Source of the DNA: Longimonas sp046498435
GTDB lineage: Bacteria > Bacteroidota > Rhodothermia > Rhodothermales > Salinibacteraceae
NCBI RefSeq assembly: GCF_046498435.1
Contig: NZ_JAWOAR010000035.1
Coordinates: 1-6,291 of the forward strand
Reading direction: 5' to 3'
DNA length: 6,291 bases
The notes beneath the pieces were generated by a model. That model made no database searches. It was not told the DNA's origin and was given only the letters and a program-made list of their open reading frames with translations. The translations under genes and the position numbers were made by a program. This document shows, one piece after another, positions 1 to 5,857 of the stretch (position 1 is the stretch's first letter; each line of letters begins with the position of its first letter).

Positions 1-783
1 GAGGAGGTGTGCGATGGGCGCACACCTGGAGCCGATGTCGATGCCATTGGGGCTATTGGCACAGCTGCACGGGTGCAGGTCGAAAGCGCTGTGCTGTTCG
101 ATACCGATGACCACACGCTAAAAGAGGAAGCGTTTCCTGTGCTTGACGAAGTGGCGGCCCGCATCTCCGACTCTACTCAAACACAGATCAATGTGCTGGG
201 CCACACCGACAGTACCGGATCGGCATCGCACAACCAGGAGCTGTCAGAACGGCGCGCTGAAACGGTAGCCCGCTACCTGGAGCAGTCGATGGGCGACCGC
301 GATGCGCGCATTGTGCCTCGCGGATACGGCGAAACGCGCCCCATTGCCTCCAACCGCACTGCCGAGGGCCGCCGCCGCAACCGGCGTGTCACGTTTACCA
401 TGCGCACAATGCACACCACGTGGGCCGCCAACGACACCACCGGCATAGAACGCGAAGTGCTTGGCGTGTGGAAGACCACCGATCATGGTATGCTCGAGAT
501 GCAGCGCACATTGGATACTGGCCAGGTCGAGGGCACCTACATCGAACAAGACCGCAGCATACACGGCGAGTTTGTGTCTGACACCGTGTTTGAAGGCACC
601 TGGGTCGCCCCCGAACCATCTGGCTCATCACGCGAATGCCTCTCCCACAACGACGGTCATCGACACTGGGGACGCATCCGAATCGAGTTTGACAGCCCCA
701 ACCGCAATAGCTTCACAGGCCACTATGGCTACTGCTACGACTCGCCCGATGAAATTGCCTTTGAAGGCGAACGCGAGATATAA
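1..783 (+). CDS. OmpA-family C-terminal domain protein with beta-rich extension (5' partial)
   Basis: The frame is open from base 1, so the true start lies upstream. The GTG at base 7 abuts the GAGGAG run, leaving no room for it to act as a ribosome site. Residues about 22-133 (counted from that GTG) form an OmpA-like peptidoglycan-binding domain. It has the entry motif VLFDTDD, the core GHTDSTGSASHNQELSERRA, the GYGETRPIASN segment and an RRRNRRV end. Asp68 and Arg83 match the pair that binds diaminopimelate in this family. The role is therefore anchoring of an outer-membrane or periplasmic protein to the cell wall. Residues 134-258 are a second domain rich in G-T-Y, G-E-F, F-E-G-T-W and F-T-G-H-Y beta motifs, with two cysteines (in SRECLSH and GYCYD). 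It looks like a small beta-barrel or lipocalin-like fold, but I cannot name the family. The N-terminal part, including any signal peptide, is not visible. Confidence 0.88.
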   Translation, partial: EEVCDGRTPGADVDAIGAIGTAARVQVESAVLFDTDDHTLKEEAFPVLDEVAARISDSTQTQINVLGHTDSTGSASHNQELSERRAETVARYLEQSMGDRDARIVPRGYGETRPIASNRTAEGRRRNRRVTFTMRTMHTTWAANDTTGIEREVLGVWKTTDHGMLEMQRTLDTGQVEGTYIEQDRSIHGEFVSDTVFEGTWVAPEPSGSSRECLSHNDGHRHWGRIRIEFDSPNRNSFTGHYGYCYDSPDEIAFEGEREI

Positions 784-975
784 TCCGTAGCGAATGTCCG
801 CAGTCAATGTAATCCGCGTTGGCAGCAGAGGTGCGACACGTGACGGTTTCTGCCTCCACCGTATTATGCGTTACAACATAGAAACGTACACGCACCGATT
901 TGACTATGCGCCACATTTTACCAACCTTGGGGCATCGATTATTCTCTTTTTGATTCACCACCTTCACGACACTTT

Positions 976-1818
976 ATGGACGCATTGCTTGACCAACTCA
1001 CACTGGATAACATTATCTTCTACGGAGGACGGCTCGTTGCCGCCATACTTATTTTCATGGTGGCCCAGTGGATTGCCGGACGGCTCCGCGATGCTATCCG
1101 GTCAATGCTCGATAAGCCCGAGTATGACAAGACGTTAGGTCGATTCGGCGGCAACTTGTTGTACTATGCCATTATCATTCTGGCATTGCTTGCCGCCCTG
1201 AGTACTGTGGGTGTTGAGGTCGCGAGCTTCATCGCCATTCTGGCTGCGGCTGGGTTCGCCGTGGGACTGGCCTTGCAAGGCACACTCTCAAACTTTGCAG
1301 CGGGCGTTATGCTGCTCATCTTTCGCCCGTTTGATGTGGAGGATGTCGTTGAAGTAGGTGGAGAGCGCGGACGCGTACGCGACATTCAGCTCTTCTACAC
1401 GCGTCTTAATACGCTGGATAACCAGTTGGTCATCATCCCCAACAGCGATGTGTTCGGGTCCAGCATCCGCAACATTCTGTATAACGATGAGCTGCGTGTT
1501 TCGTGCGAAGTAGGCACCGACTACCCCGCCGACCTGGATGAGGCCCGTGCAATCCTCAAGCAGGCGGGCGAACAGATCGACGATCGCATTGAAGAGCGCG
1601 GAGTGCAGGTGCTGCTTACCGAGCTGGGCGGCTCATCCATCAATTGGGAAGTGCGCGTCTGGATTCGCCCCAACGGGTTTGGCGATCTGCCCCGCGTACG
1701 CGACGAACTGGCTCGCTCCATCAAATACAAGTTGGATGCTGCTGATATTGGCATCCCCTATCCGCAGATGGACATCCACATGGACCGCACCGACGCCGGA
1801 GGCGATGGCGCTGCCTAA
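976..1818 (+). CDS. mscS: Small-conductance mechanosensitive channel MscS
   Basis: This encodes a 280-residue inner-membrane channel that opens under membrane tension and releases solutes on hypo-osmotic shock. Its length is close to the 286 residues of E. coli MscS. TM1 is about residues 13-33 and TM2 about 60-80. The pore helix TM3 is about 84-118 and contains AAGFAVGLALQGTLSNFAAG followed by IFRPF. Aligned to E. coli, the hydrophobic seal residue Leu105 is Phe94 here and Leu109 is Leu98. The kink glycine Gly113 corresponds to Gly102, and Gln112 to Gln101. The cytoplasmic beta domain shows the IIPNS motif (residues 153-157). The vestibule domain shows LGGSSINWEVRVW, and the barrel end is GIPYPQMDIHM. 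The ATG at 976 is preferred because it places TM1 correctly. No Shine-Dalgarno sequence is visible before it. The gene stands apart from the upstream gene by 192 bp with no obvious terminator. It is probably transcribed alone or just ahead of osmC. Confidence 0.96.
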   Translation: MDALLDQLTLDNIIFYGGRLVAAILIFMVAQWIAGRLRDAIRSMLDKPEYDKTLGRFGGNLLYYAIIILALLAALSTVGVEVASFIAILAAAGFAVGLALQGTLSNFAAGVMLLIFRPFDVEDVVEVGGERGRVRDIQLFYTRLNTLDNQLVIIPNSDVFGSSIRNILYNDELRVSCEVGTDYPADLDEARAILKQAGEQIDDRIEERGVQVLLTELGGSSINWEVRVWIRPNGFGDLPRVRDELARSIKYKLDAADIGIPYPQMDIHMDRTDAGGDGAA

Positions 1819-1849
1819 GTCTGCAAGAGAAGCACAAGCATAGGATTGC

Positions 1850-1921
1850 ACGCGCAGCCGTGCCCGGCTTCCTGTATAACGTATCTTTTGCGTTGCACAG
1901 GGAACGGCCACGGCTGCACGT
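1850..1921. repeat. Long imperfect hairpin between mscS and osmC
   Basis: The left arm (1850-1881) and right arm (1891-1921) pair over almost their full length around a 9-nt loop (1882-1890). The strongest block is GCAGCCGTG (1854-1862) against CACGGCTGC (1910-1918). The ACG/CGT ends, the CCG/CGG block, TTCC/GGAA and the AACG/CGTT pair next to the loop continue the stem, with a few mismatches and small bulges. No T-run follows on either strand, so it is not a standard intrinsic terminator. It lies 31 bp after the mscS stop and 49 bp before the osmC start. It could be an mRNA processing or stability element, or a short repeated palindrome. The pairing is seen directly; the function is unknown. 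Confidence 0.75.
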
Positions 1922-1970
1922 AGGTGTCCTTCTGTGCTCGTTTATTTAACCGTACGAATCAAAAAAACCT

Positions 1971-2399
1971 ATGCCTACCCACTCCGCACAAGCCACCTGG
2001 AACGGAAACCTCCAAGACGGATCGGGCACCTTTGAGGGCAGCACCGGTGCCATCAGTGGCCCGTACTCGTTTGAATCGCGCTTTGAAGGCAACGACGATA
2101 CAAGCCCTGAAGAGCTCATTGCCGCTGCACACGCCAGTTGCTTTTCAATGGCGCTCTCAAACATCCTCGCCGAAGCAGGCCACACGCCCGAAGACGTCAC
2201 GACCGATGCCAACGCGACGCTGAAGATGGTTGATGGCGATCCAACAATCACAACGATCCACCTGACGACCAAAGGTGTGGTACCCGGCATTGACAATGAC
2301 ACGTTTGTGCAGCACGCCCAAGCCGCCAAAAAAGGCTGTCCCGTCTCGAAAGCACTCGCCGGCGTCACCATCAAGCTGGATGCGGAGCTGATTGGCTAA
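1971..2399 (+). CDS. osmC: OsmC-family peroxiredoxin
   Basis: This is a 142-residue cytoplasmic thiol peroxidase that reduces organic hydroperoxides. It matches the 143-residue E. coli OsmC along its whole length. The N-terminal part carries the WNGNLQDGSG strand and the GPYSFESRFEG segment with Arg37. The helix TSPEELIAAAHASCFSMAL holds the peroxidatic cysteine, Cys57. The resolving cysteine, Cys123, lies in KKGCPVSKAL. Both catalytic cysteines and their contexts are intact, so it should be active. The ATG at 1971 follows an A-rich stretch without a Shine-Dalgarno sequence, and the start agrees with family length. OsmC proteins are typically induced by osmotic or oxidative stress, and mscS just upstream fits that theme, but no promoter could be assigned. 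It could also be called an OsmC/YhfA-type protein, but the HASCFSMAL context supports the true OsmC branch. Confidence 0.95.
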   Translation: MPTHSAQATWNGNLQDGSGTFEGSTGAISGPYSFESRFEGNDDTSPEELIAAAHASCFSMALSNILAEAGHTPEDVTTDANATLKMVDGDPTITTIHLTTKGVVPGIDNDTFVQHAQAAKKGCPVSKALAGVTIKLDAELIG

Positions 2400-2455
2400 C
2401 CCCAGACGCTGACGTTTCCTCGCAGTGTCCATGCTAAGCACTGCGCTCCATTGCT

Positions 2456-2490
2456 AAGCAGGAGTCCTGTGCACAGGGCTTCTGCTTTTT
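2456..2490 (+). terminator. Intrinsic terminator of osmC
   Basis: A 14-bp stem (2456-2469 with 2474-2487, including two G-U pairs) closes on a TGCA tetraloop and runs straight into five T residues (2486-2490). It lies 56 bp after the osmC stop in the right orientation, so it should end the mscS/osmC transcript. The near-palindrome TGCTAAGCA occurs twice just before and at its left arm (2432-2440 and 2452-2460). Confidence 0.85.
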
Positions 2491-2555
2491 GCGTTACGGG
2501 GGTGGTGCTTCATGGATTTAGGATATCTGCGAGAAACAGAGACACAGGCCCCCTT

Positions 2556-2617
2556 ACATGAAAGATGCGGGACGCTGTCAGGCTCTTGCGTCCTAACAGG
2601 CCCCGCATCTGACATGT
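2556..2617. repeat. 62-bp inverted repeat
   Basis: The outer arms ACATG (2556-2560) and CATGT (2613-2617) pair. After a 2-nt mismatch, AGATGCGGG (2563-2571) pairs with CCCGCATCT (2602-2610). Further inside, TGT and AGG blocks (2577-2582) pair with 2591-2598 around a loop near 2583-2590. There is no T-run after either arm. It is a cruciform-capable palindrome of unknown role, possibly a short repeat element. Confidence 0.7.
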
Positions 2618-2634
2618 GCAGCCGTGTCGCCGCG

Positions 2635-2657
2635 TGAGACTCCCCACCGAAGTCTCA
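2635..2657. repeat. Short perfect inverted repeat
   Basis: TGAGACT (2635-2641) and AGTCTCA (2651-2657) form a perfect 7-bp stem around a 9-nt C-rich loop. It lies 17 bp after the previous palindrome and could be an operator or a small hairpin. No linked gene is certain. Confidence 0.55.
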
Positions 2658-2729
2658 GTGACAGGGCGGGGTATACTGCACAGGATACAGTCTATAAAAG
2701 AAGTGCCGTATGTACGCTGGGAAGCTTAT

Positions 2730-2888
2730 ATGAGTGAAAACGGTGCGATACCGAACCGGATACATCCGGAAGTGGAGAGGCACCTGTCCAATGCCTCTAC
2801 TCATATGTACTACAAAGCTGATGCCAAGCATGGTGATAACGCACATTTCGAAGCGCTACGCGCTATAGCAGTCCGTTTCGGTATGTGA
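2730..2888 (+). CDS. Doubtful small ORF, 52 residues
   Basis: The ATG at 2730 opens a 52-codon frame starting MSENGAIPNR and ending AIAVRFGM. The frame stays open upstream to a GTG at 2616, but that part runs through two hairpins and is unlikely to be coding. A TATAAAA box lies at 2693-2699, about 30 bp ahead of the ATG, which would suit a promoter -10 region, but no clear -35 partner is visible. I see no signal peptide, membrane segment or known motif. The ending resembles, loosely, the C-terminal end of the small ORF near 5858-6130. It may be a real small protein, a remnant of a larger gene, or chance. Confidence 0.25.
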   Translation: MSENGAIPNRIHPEVERHLSNASTHMYYKADAKHGDNAHFEALRAIAVRFGM

Positions 2889-2899
2889 CAAGCACTGGC

Positions 2900-2947
2900 G
2901 TTGCACGGATGCAACATATAAATCTACCTATGTTGCGGATGTGCAAC
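2900..2947. promoter_or_regulatory. Twin GTTGC-N6-GCAAC palindromes forming one 48-bp inverted repeat
   Basis: GTTGC occurs at 2900-2904 and 2932-2936, and GCAAC at 2911-2915 and 2943-2947. This gives two copies of GTTGC-N6-GCAAC exactly 32 bp apart, about three helical turns. The whole block is also an inverted repeat: GTTGCAC (2900-2906) pairs with GTGCAAC (2941-2947), and GCAACATA (2911-2918) with TATGTTGC (2929-2936), around a 10-nt AT-rich loop. A GGAT tetranucleotide sits in the same orientation inside each arm. This could be a dimer-pair operator or a large hairpin. It begins 11 bp after the doubtful small ORF. No T-run follows. Confidence 0.6.
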
Positions 2948-3043
2948 ATTGGAGGTTTAGACTGATTGAGCGGGCACAGGACCGAATAAAAGAATAAAAG
3001 AGGGTAGCGCCCTGAATGGCCACGTCACGAGGGCAGAGCCCCG

Positions 3044-3088
3044 CGATGAGATGACGTGCGTACGCCCCAACTGCGTACGTCCTCATCG
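3044..3088. repeat. Imperfect hairpin
   Basis: CGATGAG (3044-3050) pairs with CTCATCG (3082-3088). After a 2-nt bulge GACGT pairs with ACGTC, and an inner ACGC pairs with GCGT past a 4-nt bulge. No T-run flanks it on either strand. It lies about 130 bp past the 3' end of the minus-strand serine hydrolase gene, so a role in ending or protecting that transcript is possible but not supported by a classic terminator shape. Confidence 0.5.
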
Positions 3089-3218
3089 TAATGCTACAAC
3101 CGGAGTGGGTATCGTTCGTGTTACGCCCGTCCCGCTATGCGATACGTGTCTCTCCCTTCAAGGAACGCGCCTGCCCCATGTCCACCATCCTTACATAGCC
3201 AGAACAGCAGCAGCCTGC

Positions 3219-4334
3219 TCATCCCCCTGTGCCCTGCTCAGCAGCAGGGATAATCACTTCCGTGACAATGGCTTGCAGCCGACGGCGGTGTTCGCGTCCG
3301 CCATTTGCATAGGGAGCGGACGTAGCTACAACCGTTAGCTCCAGTTCGGGCACAATGAACACATACTGTCCGCCATAGCCCCAGCCATAGTGCATGCGGT
3401 ACCCGCTTTCGCGCCGCGTGAACCAGCTGTATCCGTATCCGGCCCTGCTCCAGTGCGACTGCGAGTGCTCAACCCACGATGCCCGCACCCAGGCCTGTGG
3501 CACAATGCGTGTGCCGTTGTACCAGCCCCCGTTGCGGTACATCTCACCAAATGCGAGCAGGCCACGTGCCGAAATACGCATGTCGTTGCCTCCAAAGTAG
3601 ATACCCTGCGGATCTGCCATCCACTGCGGAAGGGCCATATTCAGCGGCTCGGCCAAATGCTCGCGGGCAAACGCCCATGTGCTTTGCCCCGTAGCTTGCG
3701 TGAGGACGGCTGAAAGCAGGTGCGAGTTGCCCGTACTGTAGCTGCGCTTGGTGCCCGGATCGGCCTGCATGGGCTGCTGGAGCGCGTTGCGCACCCAGTT
3801 GCTGCTGGATACCCAGGCGCCGTAGTTGCTGCCAGAGGTGCGCTCCAGCCCCGACCGCATGGTGAGCAGATCGCCCACGGTAATCTCACGCTTTCGTGGA
3901 TCGGCATCATCGGTCAGGTAGCCCTCAAAAAACGGAGCGATGCGCTGGTCGATGCCCTCCAAATGCCCCTGGTCAATAGCAATGCCCACCAGCGCTGACA
4001 GCACACTCTTCGACACCGATTTTACGTTGACAGGCGTGTCGAGGCCTGGACCGCTTGCACGGTGGGCCAGTTCGGTGGTGCCGTGGCGTGCTACCAAAAG
4101 TGATTGCAGGTTGGGCAGCGCATCGGCCCGTTCACGAACCCGCTCCAGTGCATCGTGGGCCATACCTGCCGGGTAGGCTTCGAGCGCCGGCTCCGCTGCA
4201 TCGTCTGGACGAGGCATCGAAGACTCCGATTCACAGCCGACAAGCAGTACGCTGATGGTCATGGTGCTCCAGAGTATTGTGCTCCAGAGTATTGTGCTCC
4301 AGAGTATGTGCGGGGCGCTACGAAAACAGAGCAT
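3219..4334 (-). CDS. Lipoprotein serine hydrolase, beta-lactamase class C-like
   Basis: This encodes a predicted 371-residue lipoprotein of the class C beta-lactamase/esterase-like serine hydrolase family, nearest in style to 6-aminohexanoate-dimer hydrolases. The substrate is unknown (amide, ester or peptide bond). The nucleophile motif is SVSK (Ser106 to Lys109), the second motif is YSTGN (Tyr199), and the third region is the GWGYGGQ segment near residue 320. All three are intact. The signal peptide ends in the lipobox LLVGC (Cys34), followed by Glu-Ser, so the protein should be acylated and kept in the envelope. The ATG at 4334 is chosen because it gives a basic N-region plus a hydrophobic stretch and leaves a 50-bp gap to the gene before it. 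An earlier start at 4418 would overlap that gene by 34 bp and add a charged leader. A perfect 7-bp hairpin (3232-3249) lies just inside the 3' end. It probably follows the membrane hydrolase gene in one operon. Confidence 0.9.
   Translation of the reverse strand: MLCFRSAPHILWSTILWSTILWSTMTISVLLVGCESESSMPRPDDAAEPALEAYPAGMAHDALERVRERADALPNLQSLLVARHGTTELAHRASGPGLDTPVNVKSVSKSVLSALVGIAIDQGHLEGIDQRIAPFFEGYLTDDADPRKREITVGDLLTMRSGLERTSGSNYGAWVSSSNWVRNALQQPMQADPGTKRSYSTGNSHLLSAVLTQATGQSTWAFAREHLAEPLNMALPQWMADPQGIYFGGNDMRISARGLLAFGEMYRNGGWYNGTRIVPQAWVRASWVEHSQSHWSRAGYGYSWFTRRESGYRMHYGWGYGGQYVFIVPELELTVVATSAPYANGGREHRRRLQAIVTEVIIPAAEQGTGG
4263..4307 (-). repeat. Three tandem 15-bp units inside the signal peptide
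   Basis: The unit TGTGCTCCAGAGTAT (plus-strand reading) is repeated three times, at 4263-4277 (one base differs, G for the first T), 4278-4292 and 4293-4307. On the coding strand it yields ILWST three times, in the hydrophobic part of the lipoprotein signal peptide just before MTISVLLVGC. Because the unit is 15 bp, gain or loss of a copy keeps the frame and changes only signal peptide length. Confidence 0.93.
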
Positions 4335-4384
4335 AAAGCGGATGGAATAAAAATCGGGGTTGAAATGTCTGCCCAAATACCCCT

Positions 4385-5416
4385 TCAGGCTCTTGTATTT
4401 CCCCAAATGCGATCCCAAAAGCGCACCAGCAGTTCGCGGTCGGTTTGCATGTCGGGGCGATCCTGTTCAAATCCGATAACCGCGCTGGTCTCCGGATCTT
4501 GCTCCAGGCGAAACGTAAAGATAGGTTTCCCGTCGGCCCCCAGTCCCATATCCGAGCGTCCAAAGCGCAGGTCGTGCACGTAGAGCGTACCGTTAGCTCC
4601 CTGCGAAACCGTGTAATATCCGCGCGAGAACCAGCGGAGCCGCTCCAGCGCCTTGGTATTCGGTAGGTCGGACAAGAGGTGGTGGCGTTTCGGAATCCGC
4701 TCGAACGATGTTGGGGGGCGCGGATCGAAATGGGAGTAGGAGCCTACATAAAAGGCATCGTCTGTTTCGCCCACCACTTGCCACAGCACATTGTTAAATG
4801 CTGCAGGCTTGGTGAAGGTGCGTTCCACCTGAATACCGGCCTGCTCGAATCCCTTGGCAAACGCCTGTTGTGCCATCATTTTACTGGGAATGGTAAGCGC
4901 GAGGTACGCGGTGCTAAGCCCGAGTCCAGCAATGTTTGCCCAGTACCGCAACCGGGTACCGGGGACCCGGCGCCAGGCCACAACCACTCCAAGAAGCAGG
5001 GGCAATGTGTATGCAGGATCGATGATGAAGATGGTGCCGAAGATCACGGGGTAGTTCGTGATCGGAAAGAACAACTGTGTGCCGTACGTCGTGAACGCAT
5101 CGAGCAGGGCATGCGTGGAGAGCACCAGTCCCGCCATGAGCGTCCACTGTGTCCACGGCACGGCTTCGCGCCGGTGCAGGCGGTGCAGTAGCGTGCCAAC
5201 AAGCAACGCGCCCAGCACCCAGAACGTGACCGAGTGCGAGAGTCCACGGTGGATGCCCAAGGCTGTCACATTCGAAATGAACGGGTTTAGCAGCACATCC
5301 AGATCGGGAAGCGTGCCGAGCGCTGCGCCCCAGTACAGGGCTTTGTTGCCGACGTGGCGCCCCAGCGCCGCCTCGCCCACCGCTGCGCCCAACGTGAGTT
5401 GCGTTAACGAATCCAC
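4385..5416 (-). CDS. Membrane-bound metal-dependent hydrolase, YdjM/DUF457-type
   Basis: This is a 343-residue inner-membrane protein of the YdjM/YbcI-type family of predicted metal-dependent hydrolases. The start MDSLTQLTLGAAVGEA is the family hallmark, which supports the GTG start at 5416. Conserved polar residues sit in LPDLD (Asp38, Asp40), HRGLSHS (His56, Arg57, His61), HALLDAFTTYGTQLF (His102, Asp106) and FIIDPAYT (Asp133). Together they form a likely metal site near the membrane. Hydrophobic segments are about 62-80, 90-108, 124-148 and 158-178. Residues 180-343 form a soluble C-terminal domain found only in the longer members. The substrate is not known; phospholipid or related substrates have been suggested for the family, but I cannot test that. 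The gene leads a probable two-gene operon with the serine hydrolase. A small inverted repeat (ACAGTT at 5426-5431 and AACTGT at 5441-5446) lies just upstream and could mark the promoter area. Confidence 0.9.
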   Translation of the reverse strand: MDSLTQLTLGAAVGEAALGRHVGNKALYWGAALGTLPDLDVLLNPFISNVTALGIHRGLSHSVTFWVLGALLVGTLLHRLHRREAVPWTQWTLMAGLVLSTHALLDAFTTYGTQLFFPITNYPVIFGTIFIIDPAYTLPLLLGVVVAWRRVPGTRLRYWANIAGLGLSTAYLALTIPSKMMAQQAFAKGFEQAGIQVERTFTKPAAFNNVLWQVVGETDDAFYVGSYSHFDPRPPTSFERIPKRHHLLSDLPNTKALERLRWFSRGYYTVSQGANGTLYVHDLRFGRSDMGLGADGKPIFTFRLEQDPETSAVIGFEQDRPDMQTDRELLVRFWDRIWGNTRA

Positions 5417-5601
5417 AGAACGTACACAGTTGATGGAGGGAACTGTATGACTTTCGTATCTCCGTACGGTACGTCACGGAAACGGGCTCCTGATGCTACG
5501 GTGTATGCTGTGTCGACTTCTTAACGTTTTTGCTCAGACCACCTATTGCTGCGTCAATCCCCATTTTGATAGTTGCTCTGCAATCATCCTCCCACGAAGC
5601 C

Positions 5602-5765
5602 TGTCATGGTGAGCGCAGTCGAACCATCTCCTCGGGGCTTGGTAACGCCAGATGGACAGGGGGCCCTGCCAACCTTGGTGGAGCTCTTTATTCACTGCGT
5701 TCATCAGTCGCTTCGCTCGTGTCAGGACTCCTACCGACCGCTGTCGGTATCCGCTCAAGATGACA
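5602..5765. mobile_element. MITE-like element with TGTCATnnTGAGCG ends
   Basis: The left end TGTCAT-gg-TGAGCG (5602-5615) and right end CGCTCA-ag-ATGACA (5752-5765) are inverted copies with only the central two bases different. This bounds a 164-bp unit with no coding capacity. Inside are a palindrome CAGGG-GG-CCCTG (5657-5668), a perfect 7-bp hairpin TACCGAC/GTCGGTA (5732-5738 and 5743-5749), and a reverse-complement GAGCGAAGCGAC stretch near 5709-5720. Short repeats beginning TGTCAT..TGAGCG and continuing with AGTCGAA..ATCTC recur in many bacterial genomes, from memory of their general appearance. I see no clear target-site duplication. Confidence 0.7.
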
Positions 5766-5795
5766 TCATGTAAACGGGGCATGTTGTAATCCCCA

Positions 5796-5839
5796 CATTG
5801 ACCGTTGACACTATACTATTGCCGTGTCACACGTCAATG
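5796..5839. promoter_or_regulatory. Inverted repeat enclosing a TATACT box
   Basis: The 16-nt left arm (5796-5811, beginning CATTGAC and ending TGACAC) matches the complement of the right arm (5824-5839) at 13 of 16 positions. The 12-nt spacer contains TATACTATT, a good -10 match (5812-5817). No -35 box lies at proper spacing. It could be an operator overlapping a promoter that reads toward 5858, or another mobile palindrome. Confidence 0.4.
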
Positions 5840-5857
5840 GTTGGGTAGTGTGGGCGA

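Larger units (their letters stand above)
2491..3218. other. Gene-poor, palindrome-rich intergenic stretch
   Basis: No protein family is recognisable here on either strand. The open frames are short and lack familiar motifs. The stretch lies between the osmC terminator and the 3' end of the convergent serine hydrolase gene. It contains at least four separate inverted repeats (2556-2617, 2635-2657, 2900-2947 and 3044-3088), a 14-bp palindrome at 2756-2769 (CCGGAT, AC, ATCCGG) and one doubtful small ORF. It may be decayed mobile-element sequence or hold a structured RNA. The sequence alone does not decide between these. Confidence 0.6.

Noticed and set aside
244..631. Open frames on the minus strand opposite the OmpA-domain gene
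   Set aside because: They mirror a GC-biased real gene, have Cys/Arg-rich composition without motifs, and the plus-strand product is a clear family member.
794..1138. Plus-strand frame overlapping the start of mscS
   Set aside because: It runs into the mscS coding region in another frame and shows no recognisable domain.
2456..3100. CRISPR array suggested by the many short repeats
   Set aside because: The palindromes differ from one another, and there is no regular repeat-spacer pattern or cas gene.
3232..3249. Terminator for the serine hydrolase
   Set aside because: The CCCTGCT/AGCAGGG hairpin is perfect, but it lies inside the coding end and has no T-run after it on the minus strand.
3051..3338. 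Plus-strand frame across the 3' end of the serine hydrolase
   Set aside because: Its second half lies opposite a confident gene, and its first half has no motif and contains a hairpin.
4335..4418. Longer N-terminus for the serine hydrolase starting at 4418
   Set aside because: It overlaps the upstream gene and would place a charged 28-residue leader ahead of a good lipoprotein signal peptide.
4679..5450. Plus-strand frames opposite the membrane hydrolase
   Set aside because: They lie antisense to a well-supported gene and have no family features.
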